Assembly (NCBI GenBank): GCA_030549175.1
Contig: JAUKUA010000001.1
Coordinates: 7,564,001-7,628,000, forward strand
Origin: Lasiosphaeris hirsuta
Taxonomy: Eukaryota; Ascomycota; Sordariomycetes; Sordariales; Lasiosphaeriaceae
DNA length: 64,000 nt
Direction of reading: 5' to 3'
Shown here: positions 22,418 through 31,407 of the stretch, one piece after another
How the letters are laid out: each line of letters opens with the position of its first letter
Numbering within the stretch: position 1 is the stretch's first letter
Notes under the pieces: generated by a model
Databases searched by the model: none
The model's input: only the letters and a program-made list of their open reading frames with translations
Told to the model about the DNA's origin: nothing
Made by a program: the position numbers and the translations under genes

Positions 22418-23275
22418 TCAAGCCTCGAAATGTAGGCGAAACCACCGGACGGCCTGGTCCTCACTCTTATCTCCCCTCTCCTTCTGCAGCGCATCCGCGC
22501 GGTCGCCGCGGACGGCAAACCCATGCTTGGCGCCGGGGTACACAACCACCTCGTGAACCTCTTTCCCAGCCGCATCGTTCTTCGCCTCCAGAATCGCCCG
22601 CAGCCTCACCATCCCGCGCGCGCCCATCTGCGCATCATCATCCCCGTTCGCCACGCTCAGCGGCTGCACCACTTTCTCCACATCGCTCGGTACCTTCACA
22701 AACGTCGGGTGCGCCGTAAACACACAATCCGCCACCGCCCGCCCTTCCACCACATTCTCCTCCCTAGCCTGCGCCAGCCGCACCGCGTACACCCCGCCCC
22801 AGCAGAACCCCGCGACGCCGACCTTGCCCTCCCCCACGACGCCGCGCACCGCGCGCACAAAGGCCAGCACGCGCGGGCGCACGACGGCCGCGCGGCAGCG
22901 CACGAGGAAGCGCGCGAGCAGCGGGACGGCGCGCGCGAGGGCCCAGGCGCGCCGCGCGACCCGCACGGGCAGCCAGGCGTCGGCGGGGGGGACGTACTCC
23001 AGCAGATTCATAAGCTGCGGCGGTGGCGCGTGGCCGCCCATCACGTCGGGCACGTACACGGTGCAGGGTACGCGCGCGGCGTAGGCGTCGGCGAGCGCCC
23101 GCGTGTTGAGGAGCTGCCAGCCGAAGGCATCGGCGAGAAGGACGACCGTGCCGAGGGATGGGACACCGGGGGGCGGCGTGGAGATGTAGGTGTCGAGGCC
23201 GTGGAGGACGGCCTCGGTGCCCGACGGGGTTGCGTCGCCTCGCAGGGTGCCTTTGAAGCAGTCGGGGCAGGCCAT
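22418..23275 (-). CDS. Dienelactone hydrolase family protein
   Basis: Single-exon gene, 285 residues, of the alpha/beta-hydrolase DLH family. The nucleophile is Cys158 in GFCWGG, the acid is probably one of the Asp residues in GDDD (212-214), and the His is 251 in AKHGF. The N-terminus MACPDCFKG is typical of fungal members. It is likely a cytosolic hydrolase of small lactones or esters; the substrate is not predictable. Length matches the family (about 240-290) and the gene looks intact. The upstream GGT-type trinucleotide repeat (about 23291-23310) lies in its 5' flank. Confidence 0.9.
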   Translation of the reverse strand: MACPDCFKGTLRGDATPSGTEAVLHGLDTYISTPPPGVPSLGTVVLLADAFGWQLLNTRALADAYAARVPCTVYVPDVMGGHAPPPQLMNLLEYVPPADAWLPVRVARRAWALARAVPLLARFLVRCRAAVVRPRVLAFVRAVRGVVGEGKVGVAGFCWGGVYAVRLAQAREENVVEGRAVADCVFTAHPTFVKVPSDVEKVVQPLSVANGDDDAQMGARGMVRLRAILEAKNDAAGKEVHEVVVYPGAKHGFAVRGDRADALQKERGDKSEDQAVRWFRLHFEA

Positions 23276-23847
23276 TGCGGGGACGTTAGTGGTGGTGGTG
23301 GTGGTGGTGAGTTGGGTGGAATTCTGGGTGGAGTTGTTGGCGAGGTGAGGTATGGTGAGCTGAGCTTCAGACGGTGGGGTGTCCTGACGTTGTCGGTAAA
23401 GCCAAATCGGGGGGTTGGGGAAGATGGTTTGGCGCCATTCCGCTTTCTGTCATGTGCAGTCAATGCAAGCCTTTGTCCCTGCCGCCGCGGGCCTGGCTCA
23501 ATGGAAGAGAAATCCGACACGGCCGACTGTGCATCCGCCGCTATTCGCATTCGGCGAATTGGCGCTCCATGTCAGTGAGCTGAGCGGGCGCCTCTATCTC
23601 CGGTCAGAGGTTGCGATAAGCCCGAGATACGGAGCTACTATCCACATGCCAAATCTTGGCAAAGCTACAACTCCATCAGCCAATTCAATACAAGCTGACA
23701 CTTTGCAGGGAAATCTACGGATCACCGAGAGGCGGAATGGCATTTCGTCATTCTACCCCTTTGGTTCAGATCTGATTCCAAGGGGTGCATGCAAAAGAAC
23801 ACCAAAAATGATATCGAACCACCGAGTTACTTCAGCGGGTCAGAGAA
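23276..23847. other. Intergenic, DLH promoter side
   Basis: 5' flank of the hydrolase gene up to the tRNA-Arg 3' end. It contains a short GGT/GTG repeat at about 23291-23310. A plus-strand open frame over the area is the antisense shadow of the GC-rich hydrolase gene and is not called. Confidence 0.5.
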
Positions 23848-23932
23848 CGATCGAGATGGGACTCGAACCCACAACCTCAGTCTGAGCCCTTCTGGATAGG
23901 AGGACCACACGCTACCATTACGCCACTCGACC
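23848..23932 (-). tRNA. tRNA-Arg(CCT) with intron
   Basis: Cloverleaf on the minus strand: acceptor GGTCGAG/CTCGATC with discriminator G; D arm GCGT-AATGGTA-GCGT; anticodon stem TGGTC/GACTG; loop CTCCTA...A with anticodon CCT; a 13-nt intron (TCCAGAAGGGCTC) after position 37; variable AGGTT; T arm GTGGG-TTCGAGT-CCCAT. The A and B boxes are intact. The acceptor and D stems include G-T pairs. Confidence 0.85.
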
Positions 23933-24153
23933 GCTGACTTGTTGATGTGTTTGGAGTCATGCTCCCCGTCTCTTGTAGGGGAGTCGTGCGGATTGCGCGT
24001 GGATCGTTGGAGAGACAACACTCAGGGGTCAAGTCGTAGGAGCATCGACAGAAATGGCACTGCGGGAAAGGCAGCTTAGATTGATGTTAAGGTATGTAAA
24101 AAAAAAACAAAAGAAAAGAAGAATGTTTTGTCAACTCTACCGAGGCATGCAAA

Positions 24154-24966
24154 TTAGACTTTGAGGGTTACATAGACCTTGGTGCACCTCAGATCCGCGG
24201 CCTCGAACGGCTTGGTCGTCTCTCCGTCCTGCTCCACCTCGTACGTCCTGGTGTGGAAGGCGCCGATGCGCTCGGCGCGGAACGGCGCGGGCGGGTTCAT
24301 CCAGATCTTGTCGACGGCAGGGTGGGCCGTCTCGATCTGGATGCCGCGGTACCCGACGCCGGCGGCCTCCTGCATCATAAACTGCGCCATTCCCTTGGCC
24401 AGCTTGAAGCCCTCGTAGTCGCCGCGCGTAGCCGTGCCGCTGCGCATGATGACCTCGCCCGCGGCCGCGGGCTTCCACGACGCGGGGTCTCGCTTGTCGA
24501 GCGCCTCGAGCGCGTTGTACATGGTCTCGAACGCCGGCAGTGCCGCGATCAGCGGCGCGTACAGCGCCTTGTCGATGGGTGTCGCGCCATCATAGGCCTG
24601 CGCGATGGACACGAGCGGGAAGTCCATCTGCGCGAGCAGCTCGTCGGCCGTGGCGTCGAGGTTGGCATCGTCCCAGTACAGCCGCCCGCCCGTCGCGGCT
24701 GACTCGGCCCGCTTGAACTGGTACTCGTTGTCGAAGACGCCCAGGCTGAGGCCCGTGGCCAGCGACGCCGCGACCATGGCCTTGCAGCCCTGGAAGGTGG
24801 CATAGGCTCGCGCGGCCTGGTCTTCGGGGTAGAGAAACGGCCAGAGCGGCGATAGGAACACGTTGCTGTGCGTGATGATGGCAGCCGTCCACTCGACGTG
24901 CCCCGGCTGCTTCGGGTCGAGGGTGCGGATCTCGAACCGCGGGGATAGTTTGTGGGGGGTCGTCAT
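24154..24966 (-). CDS. Conserved fungal protein, GNAT-like?
   Basis: Intronless gene of about 270 residues from the ATG at 24966 (MTTPHKLSPRFEIRTL). It belongs to a fungal family seen as hypothetical proteins. The segment MAQFMMQEAAGVGYRGIQIE resembles the acetyl-CoA-binding helix-strand of GNAT acyltransferases, and the first 40 residues (EIRTLDPKQPGHVEWTAAII) also fit a GNAT-type start, but this is a visual likeness only. No signal peptide or membrane segment is seen. An upstream in-frame ATG would extend the product by 41 residues; the shorter start matches the beginning of the conserved part. Confidence 0.75.
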   Translation of the reverse strand: MTTPHKLSPRFEIRTLDPKQPGHVEWTAAIITHSNVFLSPLWPFLYPEDQAARAYATFQGCKAMVAASLATGLSLGVFDNEYQFKRAESAATGGRLYWDDANLDATADELLAQMDFPLVSIAQAYDGATPIDKALYAPLIAALPAFETMYNALEALDKRDPASWKPAAAGEVIMRSGTATRGDYEGFKLAKGMAQFMMQEAAGVGYRGIQIETAHPAVDKIWMNPPAPFRAERIGAFHTRTYEVEQDGETTKPFEAADLRCTKVYVTLKV

Positions 24967-25609
24967 TTTGGCCGAGCTGGGTGCCAGTTTGCATCCGAGA
25001 GAATTCGACAATTGCACGGCATGGCACGGATTTTGAAAGAGGATAGGGCCGAGTATTTTTATACTGCAAAGTCCGAAGCATCGTACCACGCCCTATCGAG
25101 TGCTGCCTGGGCTCAAGGTAAGGTAGGTGCGTACAGCGTATATTTGGGTTGCATTCTCTTCTAGTCTTGCCGCTTCGTGTACTGGCACTCCCGATCAGGA
25201 AGGTGACTCTTTGCCCGAAGCTGACAAGGATTGTGATGACTAAATTAAGCCGGCTTGACGACGTTTCCTATTGCTCCCTTTTTACCCACAACAACGGCAG
25301 GAACGACATGTATGCACACTGCGCCCTTCCCAAGTCGCTCGCCCCCGCCACGGGCCACGTCCATCATGGGAATTTTCACCCATTTCCGAATTGTTCAATG
25401 GAGATGGAGTTAGAGTTGAAATCTCTCAATTAGCGCTGACGCCGGCGGCCTCGCAGCGCAAATTTGCCCCTCCAGCCGAGGATGGCCCAGAGTGAGTCCT
25501 GCACATCGGCGTGTCCACCACATTTGCCCGCGCGCATCGTCATCATCGGCTGCAGCATTACACGCGACCACGACCGACAACTTCCCCATCACTCGCCCTC
25601 CTAATCAAG
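24967..25609. other. Divergent intergenic region
   Basis: 5' flanks of two divergent genes. An in-frame ATG at 25511 could extend the HD-domain protein but precedes weakly coding, His/Arg-rich sequence. No other gene is seen. Confidence 0.5.
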
Positions 25610-26356
25610 ATGTGCAAGGGCCGCCCCTCCGACACGGCTGACACCGGGGTCGGCACGGGCGCGATCCCGGCGGCCGTGCAGGCGCTGGTGCCGGCGCACC
25701 CAGCCTGCGCCGAGGCGTTGACACTGGCCAAGGCGTCGCTGCCGGCCTCGATCCTGTACCACTCGTTCCGGGTGTACCTGTACGCGCACGCCTTCACGCG
25801 GCTGTTCCACTCGGACCCGGACCCGGACCCGGACCAGGGCGGCCTGTCGACAGACCCGGGCGGCGACCTCTCCGGCGACGCGCCGGCCGTGCTCTTCGTG
25901 GCGTGCATCCTGCACGACATGGGCGCGGCGGCGCAGCACGACGCGGTGCCGGAGCGCTTCGAGGTGGTGGGGGCCGACGTGGCGGCGCGGCTGCTGCGCG
26001 CGCACGGCGTGGCCGAGGGTGCCGCCCGCGCCGCCTGGCTCGCCATTGCCCTGCACACCAGCCCCGGCATCGCCGAGCGCCTCGCCGGCGCCCCGCGCGC
26101 CGTGCGCCTCGCCGTCCGCGCCGACTTCGGGTCGTACCCGGCCCCGCGCCCCGACGCGCTGCCCGGCGGCCCCGGGACTGTGGATATGATCCGCTGGAAG
26201 CTGCCGCAGCTCGAGATCGAGAAGGATCTAGGCGATGCCGTCGTCAGGCAGGCCCTGCTCGACCCGCTCAAGGCCCCGCAGGCCTCGTGGCCCGGCGACT
26301 TGGTCCGCGCCAAGAGGGCCGAGCCCGGCTGGGAGGGCGTGAATAAGGGCTTCTAG
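25610..26356 (+). CDS. HD-domain hydrolase (cyanamide hydratase-like)
   Basis: Intronless, about 248 residues from the ATG at 25610. Metal-binding HD-superfamily pattern: His in LYHSFRVYLYAHAF, His-Asp in ACILHDMG, and a later His in AIALHTSPG. This arrangement fits the fungal cyanamide hydratase/urea hydro-lyase-like HD group, but the substrate is not established. A DPDPDPDQ stretch coded by a short GACCCG repeat forms an acidic loop. The composition is very GC-rich, which produces long spurious frames on the other strand. Confidence 0.8.
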   Translation: MCKGRPSDTADTGVGTGAIPAAVQALVPAHPACAEALTLAKASLPASILYHSFRVYLYAHAFTRLFHSDPDPDPDQGGLSTDPGGDLSGDAPAVLFVACILHDMGAAAQHDAVPERFEVVGADVAARLLRAHGVAEGAARAAWLAIALHTSPGIAERLAGAPRAVRLAVRADFGSYPAPRPDALPGGPGTVDMIRWKLPQLEIEKDLGDAVVRQALLDPLKAPQASWPGDLVRAKRAEPGWEGVNKGF

Positions 26357-26547
26357 CGCGGGGGTTTTGGGGGAGGTCCGATTGCCGGACGGTGCGGTGT
26401 TGGCAATCTTCGGGGTTGGGTAGTACATACGGCGGGTTCATGTTCGACGGCTGGCTGGATTGGGGATGTCGACTGTTGGGTGTTCTGGCCTGCTGATCCC
26501 TTGTATGACGTGTAGACGGCACTGGGCTCCAGACGTGTTCCTCACGG

Positions 26548-26579
26548 CTGGCTTTTTGTGGCTTTTTGTGGCTTTTTGT
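26548..26579. repeat. TGGCTTTTTG x3 tandem repeat
   Basis: Three consecutive copies of a 10-bp unit 3' of the HD-domain gene. Non-coding; no function is evident. Confidence 0.8.
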
Positions 26580-27211
26580 CGAGCAGCCCATTGGCAGAGG
26601 ATGGGCCAAGCAAGAGCAGGATCCTGTCAGATCTTTTGAAGTAGCATGTCTCACCTCACCGTAGCATATGTCATCCTCTTACTTGCGTGTCATTGGCTTT
26701 GGTGGTCCGCCGGTTCTCGCCGCTTCCGGCGGGCACCCGATGCGATTCAAATCCGGTTGATCTCACGCTGAGACCGCAGGTGCCGCCCTTCGCCTCCATG
26801 TTCATCCCGACTTCCCATCATGGACCTCATGGCCCTGTATCGCAGAACTTGTGAAACACGGATCCATACCACCCGCCAGCCACGTGCGAACCTAAATAGG
26901 GGTCCACGGTGGTATCCGCAGGCCCGGTGACGCAGAAGATGGGGCAAAACAGCCCTACAATCTCCGTGACTCGGAACACCGCCGGCAAGGTTGTGAATAG
27001 CGATGAATGCCGGCAAAATGGCAGGCCTGCAGCTCGTTCACACCCACCTGCAATGGCTTCTTCGGCCGCCTATATATACCCGTGTGCCAACCCAATCATG
27101 AAGTTCACTCTTTCGATCGGCATCTATTCACGTCCATTCGTACCACGCCGCGATATTCCCCAATTCCCACGGTGGTATAAGAGGGTCGGGTCGACACCGC
27201 ACGGCTACCCA

Positions 27212-27312
27212 GACCTCACCCAGCACACCCAGCTCACCCAGCACACCCAGCACACCCAGCACACCCAGCACACCCAGCACACCCAGCACACCCAGCACAC
27301 CCAGCATACCCA
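27212..27312. repeat. 9-bp CACACCCAG tandem array before GH43
   Basis: About eleven copies of a 9-bp unit (CACACCCAG, with CTCACCCAG and CATACCCAG variants) end about 48 bp before the GH43 start codon, so they probably lie in the 5' UTR or core promoter. On the minus strand the unit is a CTGGGTGTG repeat. Confidence 0.85.
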
Positions 27313-27359
27313 GCTCTCTTACATGACCTCGCTATTGAAGCCTCACCACATTCAAAACG

Positions 27360-28364
27360 ATGCACTTCTCCCTCTCCCTCATCGGCCTAGCCGCCCTCGC
27401 CCTAGCAGCGCCCGCGCCGATGCTGGGTAACCTAGACTTCCCGGACCCATCCATCACCTTCGACCCGCAGACGCACGAGTGGTACGCCTTCGCGACGCAG
27501 GGCAACGGACACAACACGCAGGCCGCGCGCAGCGCCTCCCTGCACGGCCCGTGGACCTTCCTTCCCGACGTCGACCTGCTGCCGGCTCCAGGCCCCTGGG
27601 TCGACCCGGTTCACCCTGACATCTGGGCGCCCGACGTGCACTACCTGGCCGCGACCGACTCCTTCGTGCTCTACTACTCCGGGCTGCACGCGAACAGCCC
27701 GCACCACTGCATCGGCACGGCCACGGCGCCCAACATGACGGGCCCGTACACCGCCGCGGCCGAGCCGTTCGCGTGCCCGCTCGACGGCGGCGGGGCCATC
27801 GACGCGGCGGGCTTCGTCGACGAGGCCATGCACAAGCGCTACGTCGTGTACAAGGTCGACGGTAGCTCCAAGGGGCCCGGGGGGCCGTGCGGCAACGGTG
27901 ACCCGCCGGGGTTCCCAACACCCATCATGCTGCAGGAGGTCGACTACGCCGACGGGGTGACGCGCGTGAACGGCGACGCCCCCCCGGCGGTGCTGCTCGA
28001 CCGCGACCCGGCGCTCGACGGCCCGCTCGTCGAGGCGCCCAGCCTGGCCAAGGTCAACGGCACCTACGTGCTCTTCTTCTCGTCGCACTGCTACAACGTG
28101 CCCGAGTACGACATCAAGTACGCCACGGCGGCGCACGTCGCGGGCCCCTATGTGCGCCAGGCCGAGGTCATGGGCAAGGGCAGCGATACCTTCAAGCTGG
28201 AGGCCACGGGCGGCGCGTCCAGCGTCGCCGGCGGCGGCACCATGGTCCTGCATGCCAACTGCCCCGCTGGGCGCTGCCTGTACCAGACCGACTTCACCGT
28301 CCAGGAGGGACATGTCGTCATTTCTGAGGGCGACGCGTTGGACCGTTCAAGGTGCGGTGCATAA
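27360..28364 (+). CDS. Secreted GH43 glycoside hydrolase
   Basis: Single-exon gene, 334 residues. Residues 1-17 are a signal peptide (MHFSLSLIGLAALALAA). The five-bladed propeller family GH43 is indicated by the three catalytic acids: Asp29 in DFPDPSI (base), Asp148 in GAIDAAGF (pKa modulator) and Glu225 in LVEAPSL (acid). HPDIWAPDVHYL is the conserved segment after the first blade. It probably acts outside the cell on arabinan or arabinoxylan side chains; subfamily and linkage cannot be told from sequence by eye. An N-glycosylation site is visible at NGT. The length fits a single-domain GH43 without a C-terminal beta-sandwich. Confidence 0.9.
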   Translation: MHFSLSLIGLAALALAAPAPMLGNLDFPDPSITFDPQTHEWYAFATQGNGHNTQAARSASLHGPWTFLPDVDLLPAPGPWVDPVHPDIWAPDVHYLAATDSFVLYYSGLHANSPHHCIGTATAPNMTGPYTAAAEPFACPLDGGGAIDAAGFVDEAMHKRYVVYKVDGSSKGPGGPCGNGDPPGFPTPIMLQEVDYADGVTRVNGDAPPAVLLDRDPALDGPLVEAPSLAKVNGTYVLFFSSHCYNVPEYDIKYATAAHVAGPYVRQAEVMGKGSDTFKLEATGGASSVAGGGTMVLHANCPAGRCLYQTDFTVQEGHVVISEGDALDRSRCGA

Positions 28365-28460
28365 GATTTTCTTGTTAGTTGTTGAGGGGGGGAGAAGGGC
28401 TGCATTTCTGGGCGGCGTAGTAAAGTACCTCGCCGATAGGCACAACTGCACAATAAACAC

Positions 28461-28484
28461 TTTTTTTTTTTTTTTTTTTTTTTT
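28461..28484. repeat. Poly-T, 24 bp
   Basis: Homopolymer about 100 bp downstream of the GH43 stop codon. It is one of several unusually long single-base runs in the window and may be a retroposition or slippage product. Confidence 0.85.
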
Positions 28485-28524
28485 GCCTAGGTTGGTGGCA
28501 GTCAAAGCAGTTAGTAAATGAGGT

Positions 28525-28830
28525 TTATGAGAGAGCCCGGATTGTGTGCTGCCTCATCCGCGTCAACCGCCATGACGGCTTATAGGTAGCCAGCTGTCCT
28601 GCGTCGAGACCCTTCTCATCCCTTACGCCTGGTTTTGGTCTCTCCGAGAGCTCCGTGGCAAACTTGGCATCCATTTCCACATGGGACTGAGGCTCTCCGT
28701 TCTTTATAATGTATGAGCTGTCGAAATCGATGACTGATGCACCACGTTAGGATGGTGGTCGAATATTATCCCCTCTGCCAATACGCGGCGCGTACCAAGT
28801 TGGAATTGCTGCCCGTCCTCATAAGCAACA
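28525..28830 (-). pseudogene. Unidentified coding remnant (terminal exon)
   Basis: On the minus strand an open frame of about 70 codons ends at the TAA at 28525. It has coding-like composition (VIDFDSSYIIKNGEPQSHVE, ELSERPKPGVRDEKGLDAG) and follows a plausible acceptor (TGCATCAG, near 28739). A second coding-like frame lies just upstream (EDGQQFQLGTRRVLAEG). No start or family is recognised. It may be the last exons of a decayed gene. Confidence 0.3.
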
Positions 28831-30922
28831 CGTCACATCATATCTTGGGGTCTATGAGCGACAAACCAGGCTGATCTCGTTATCCGACCTGCGGGGAGAT
28901 TCCGGGGCGTTACGTACGTTGCTGGCTCATCGTGCTGCGATGATTTCTTTGATCCCAGACGAATTCCGATGTTTCTGTGCACTGCACGAGGTCCCCCGTC
29001 GTCGGCGTTGTCGCGTTCCTGCGGAGCGCGGAATCCCTTGATGGGTCGTGGAAGCATTGGACGTTGAGGGACGGGAAGTGGGTAAAAAATATTTGCACAC
29101 ACTGGCAAAAAGGTCAGCTTTTTTGCCCCATCTTTTTCAAACAAAAAATTCCTTCCAGTCGCCGCTGCAACATAACCGAAGGAGTTTCTTGGCTCGATAA
29201 GGCCGAGCGTCTGAGCGTCTGAGCGTCTGAGGATCATTAGCGCCTGTCATTGGAACGGTGGCTGGTAGGCAGACATTTTCCCCAGCGCACAGCTCAGCTA
29301 ACACTAGCACAACTACCCCCCAAGTTCAAGCTTTCCACCTTTCCGTGCAGCTTTGCTTTGGGCCATATCGCGTGCTTTGTTAATCACTCAAAATCGTTGT
29401 GCCCTAATCGTCCGCCGTTACCCGTCTTCGGTAAATCCCCATGTCGCCTTAGAACCTCGCGACTCGGGAGCGGAGTCATTGATGGTCACACTGCGGCTAC
29501 CTAGGCCCTGGCATCTTCGAAAGGGATCCCCTTCGAAATCCTTGCGCCAATAGACGGTAAAACCCACATCGTAACGTGCAACCTTTGGCAGTGTTGATCC
29601 GTGGTAAGATCCAACAGTCAACTCCACAACCTTTCCTCTTCAGATCTTCCCGCGTAGCAGCCCTGAATGGGAGAAGATAGGCCGCTGAGAGGCTGGGGGT
29701 ATTGTCGGAAAGTCGCCCGGCCTGTCCCGAAGGGTGTGCTAGCTGCCGCTCGCCGCAGAAGAAGAGGCTGCGTTCGTGATGCCGTGGGCCGCACCGTCAG
29801 TATCGGATTCATATCTATGTGTCAAGTTCCGATCCATAAAGGCGATTGCGACACGAACTTCGGCTCTTTCCACGGCAAGAATTCAACGGGCTCGGTATGG
29901 ATGCGTAGCGAAGGCCGTCACTCAGGGCCAGCAAGTATCCCGGAAGCAATGACTTCAGATGCGAGCTCACGAAGTACAGTGCCGACAGGTCTCGAAGATA
30001 TCTGCTGTGTGTCAGAGATCTGTCACACAAGGCTTTTATGTCCTTGCGGACGTTGACCATCCAACTCCCAAGACGTGTCCGCGTTTATATAGAAATGAGA
30101 CGGAGAACGGCTGAGAGCACTGCTCGGCACAGGGCTGCGCGTTGACAAAGCGTTTGATTTGGCGCGAGAGGGACCTGTATATGTCTGCATCCGAGAGCCC
30201 GACTGGGCCAGATCGGTATCTAGGACGAGGACGTAGTCAACAACCCTATGGTAAACCACGCTTGTACCTTTGCCTGAATCGGGATCGCCGGTCTGATCCT
30301 CTAGCCAGGCGTGGATGATGCTTAGGTGCATCGGTGGTGGTGGTTGCGAATGTGTGTTCTTGCTGCCGGAGGAGTCAACCACAATGCCTGCCAGACCTTG
30401 TCATCCGAGCGCCGATCAGCATGATACCATCTCCGCCCTCCGAGCAAGTTCCTCTCCTTGGGCGAAATTGATAGAAGAGTAACTTGAGTGAGCGCATAAT
30501 CTGACATCCTTCACTGCCATTTCCATACACTATATAGATCACGTGGCGCCTCGGATTTCGATCCTGTTTTTAACTCCTTATATCGCCATTGCTAGCTCCC
30601 TGTATTTATTTTCAGTTCCATAGGTCGCCATTCAAGGATAGATTTACTTTATAATTACCCTCAGTTATCTTGAATTACGCGACGGCATGTATTAAATGGC
30701 AACTGATTCTACTTTGTACTTTGGTGTCTTCCTGAAGTAGCGATGTCGCCAGTTACTCGTGCGCCTTCACATCGCCCCTCGCTTACAACGTTGTGTTATA
30801 GATGCGTTATTCCTATAACATTATCTTCCGTCCTACAAAATTCGTCTCGTGTGACGACCGACGGGTGGATGACATGGATCATGACAAGTGATGAAAGGAG
30901 TTCTCCAGGAAGAACATTTGGT
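28831..30922. other. Intergenic, no supportable gene
   Basis: About 2.1 kb. A 10-bp CTGAGCGT repeat (29208-29232) is present. A minus-strand frame at about 30023-30382 (with YHRVVDYVLVLD) looks partly coding and could be a decayed nuclease-like protein, but this cannot be supported. AT-rich sequence runs from 30530 to 30730. Confidence 0.45.
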
Positions 30923-31006
30923 TGCGCCAGCCGCGAAACGCGGGGCCTATCGAGCTTGTCGTATACCGAATAGCAACGATGAATTTTACCACTAAATCAC
31001 TGGCGC
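30923..31006 (-). pseudogene. tRNA-Gly(GCC)-like pseudogene
   Basis: Minus-strand copy of the tRNA-Gly at 31098. It has the same acceptor stem but four transitions (G to A in the D arm, C to T before the anticodon stem, GCC to GCT in the anticodon, G to A in the 3' anticodon stem). A 17-nt insertion sits at the normal intron site, and a 4-nt deletion shrinks the T loop to three bases. There is no T-run just downstream. It is very unlikely to be functional. Confidence 0.85.
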
Positions 31007-31097
31007 GGCTGTGGAATTAATAGTGCTGCGCCAAGATGGAGACTGGAGAGGGTCAGCTGTGGGCAAAAATGAAGTTATTCAAAAAGAGGCAAAAGAA

Positions 31098-31168
31098 TGC
31101 GCCAGCCGCGAATCGAACGCGGGGCCCATCGATGGCAACGATGGATTTTACCACTAAACCACTGGCGC
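31098..31168 (-). tRNA. tRNA-Gly(GCC), intronless
   Basis: 71-nt cloverleaf: acceptor GCGCCAG/CTGGCGC, discriminator A, D arm with TTTAGTGGTAAAA, anticodon stem CATCG/CGATG, loop TTGCCAT with anticodon GCC, T arm CCGCG-TTCGATT-CGCGG. TTCTTTT follows as a Pol III terminator candidate. All stems pair. Confidence 0.95.
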
Positions 31169-31407
31169 TCTAATCCTATTGGATGGAGCGATAGACGGAA
31201 ATACTCGGTCATGGCGACTTAGGTGCGACCACTGACCATTTTTACATGGATTGCAAGACAAACTTGAAATCTAGTTGTATTCTACCCGGCATTCCTATTA
31301 TTGTTCTGTACACATGTAACTGCATCACATCTCCCCCAAGACAAAAGAAAATTCAAAAGATTGGTATTTAAACTCCTCAAAACACCGTCAAGTGGTCACA
31401 ACCCCCC

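Larger units (their letters stand above)
26357..27359. other. Intergenic, GH43 promoter side
   Basis: No gene. It holds three copies of TGGCTTTTTG (about 26548-26579) and the 9-bp tandem array at 27212-27312 described separately. A TATATATA box at 27070-27077 lies about 290 bp before the GH43 start. Confidence 0.55.

Noticed and set aside
22523..23578. 351-codon plus-strand frame across the dienelactone hydrolase gene
   Set aside because: Antisense shadow of a GC-rich gene: His/Arg/Ala-rich and without domains, while the opposite strand has a complete catalytic triad.
27212..27312. CRISPR-like array
   Set aside because: Units are contiguous 9-bp tandem copies without spacers, in a eukaryotic genome; it is a minisatellite.
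27432..28313. 293-codon minus-strand frame across the GH43 gene
   Set aside because: Antisense shadow; the plus strand has a signal peptide and all three catalytic acids.
30023..30507. PD-(D/E)XK-like protein remnant on the minus strand
   Set aside because: A short stretch (VVDYVLVLD) recalls one nuclease motif, but the second motif and a continuous frame are missing.
30923..31006. Functional tRNA with anticodon GCT and an intron
   Set aside because: The T loop is cut to three bases, the anticodon stem has a mismatch and no Pol III terminator follows; it is a relic of tRNA-Gly.
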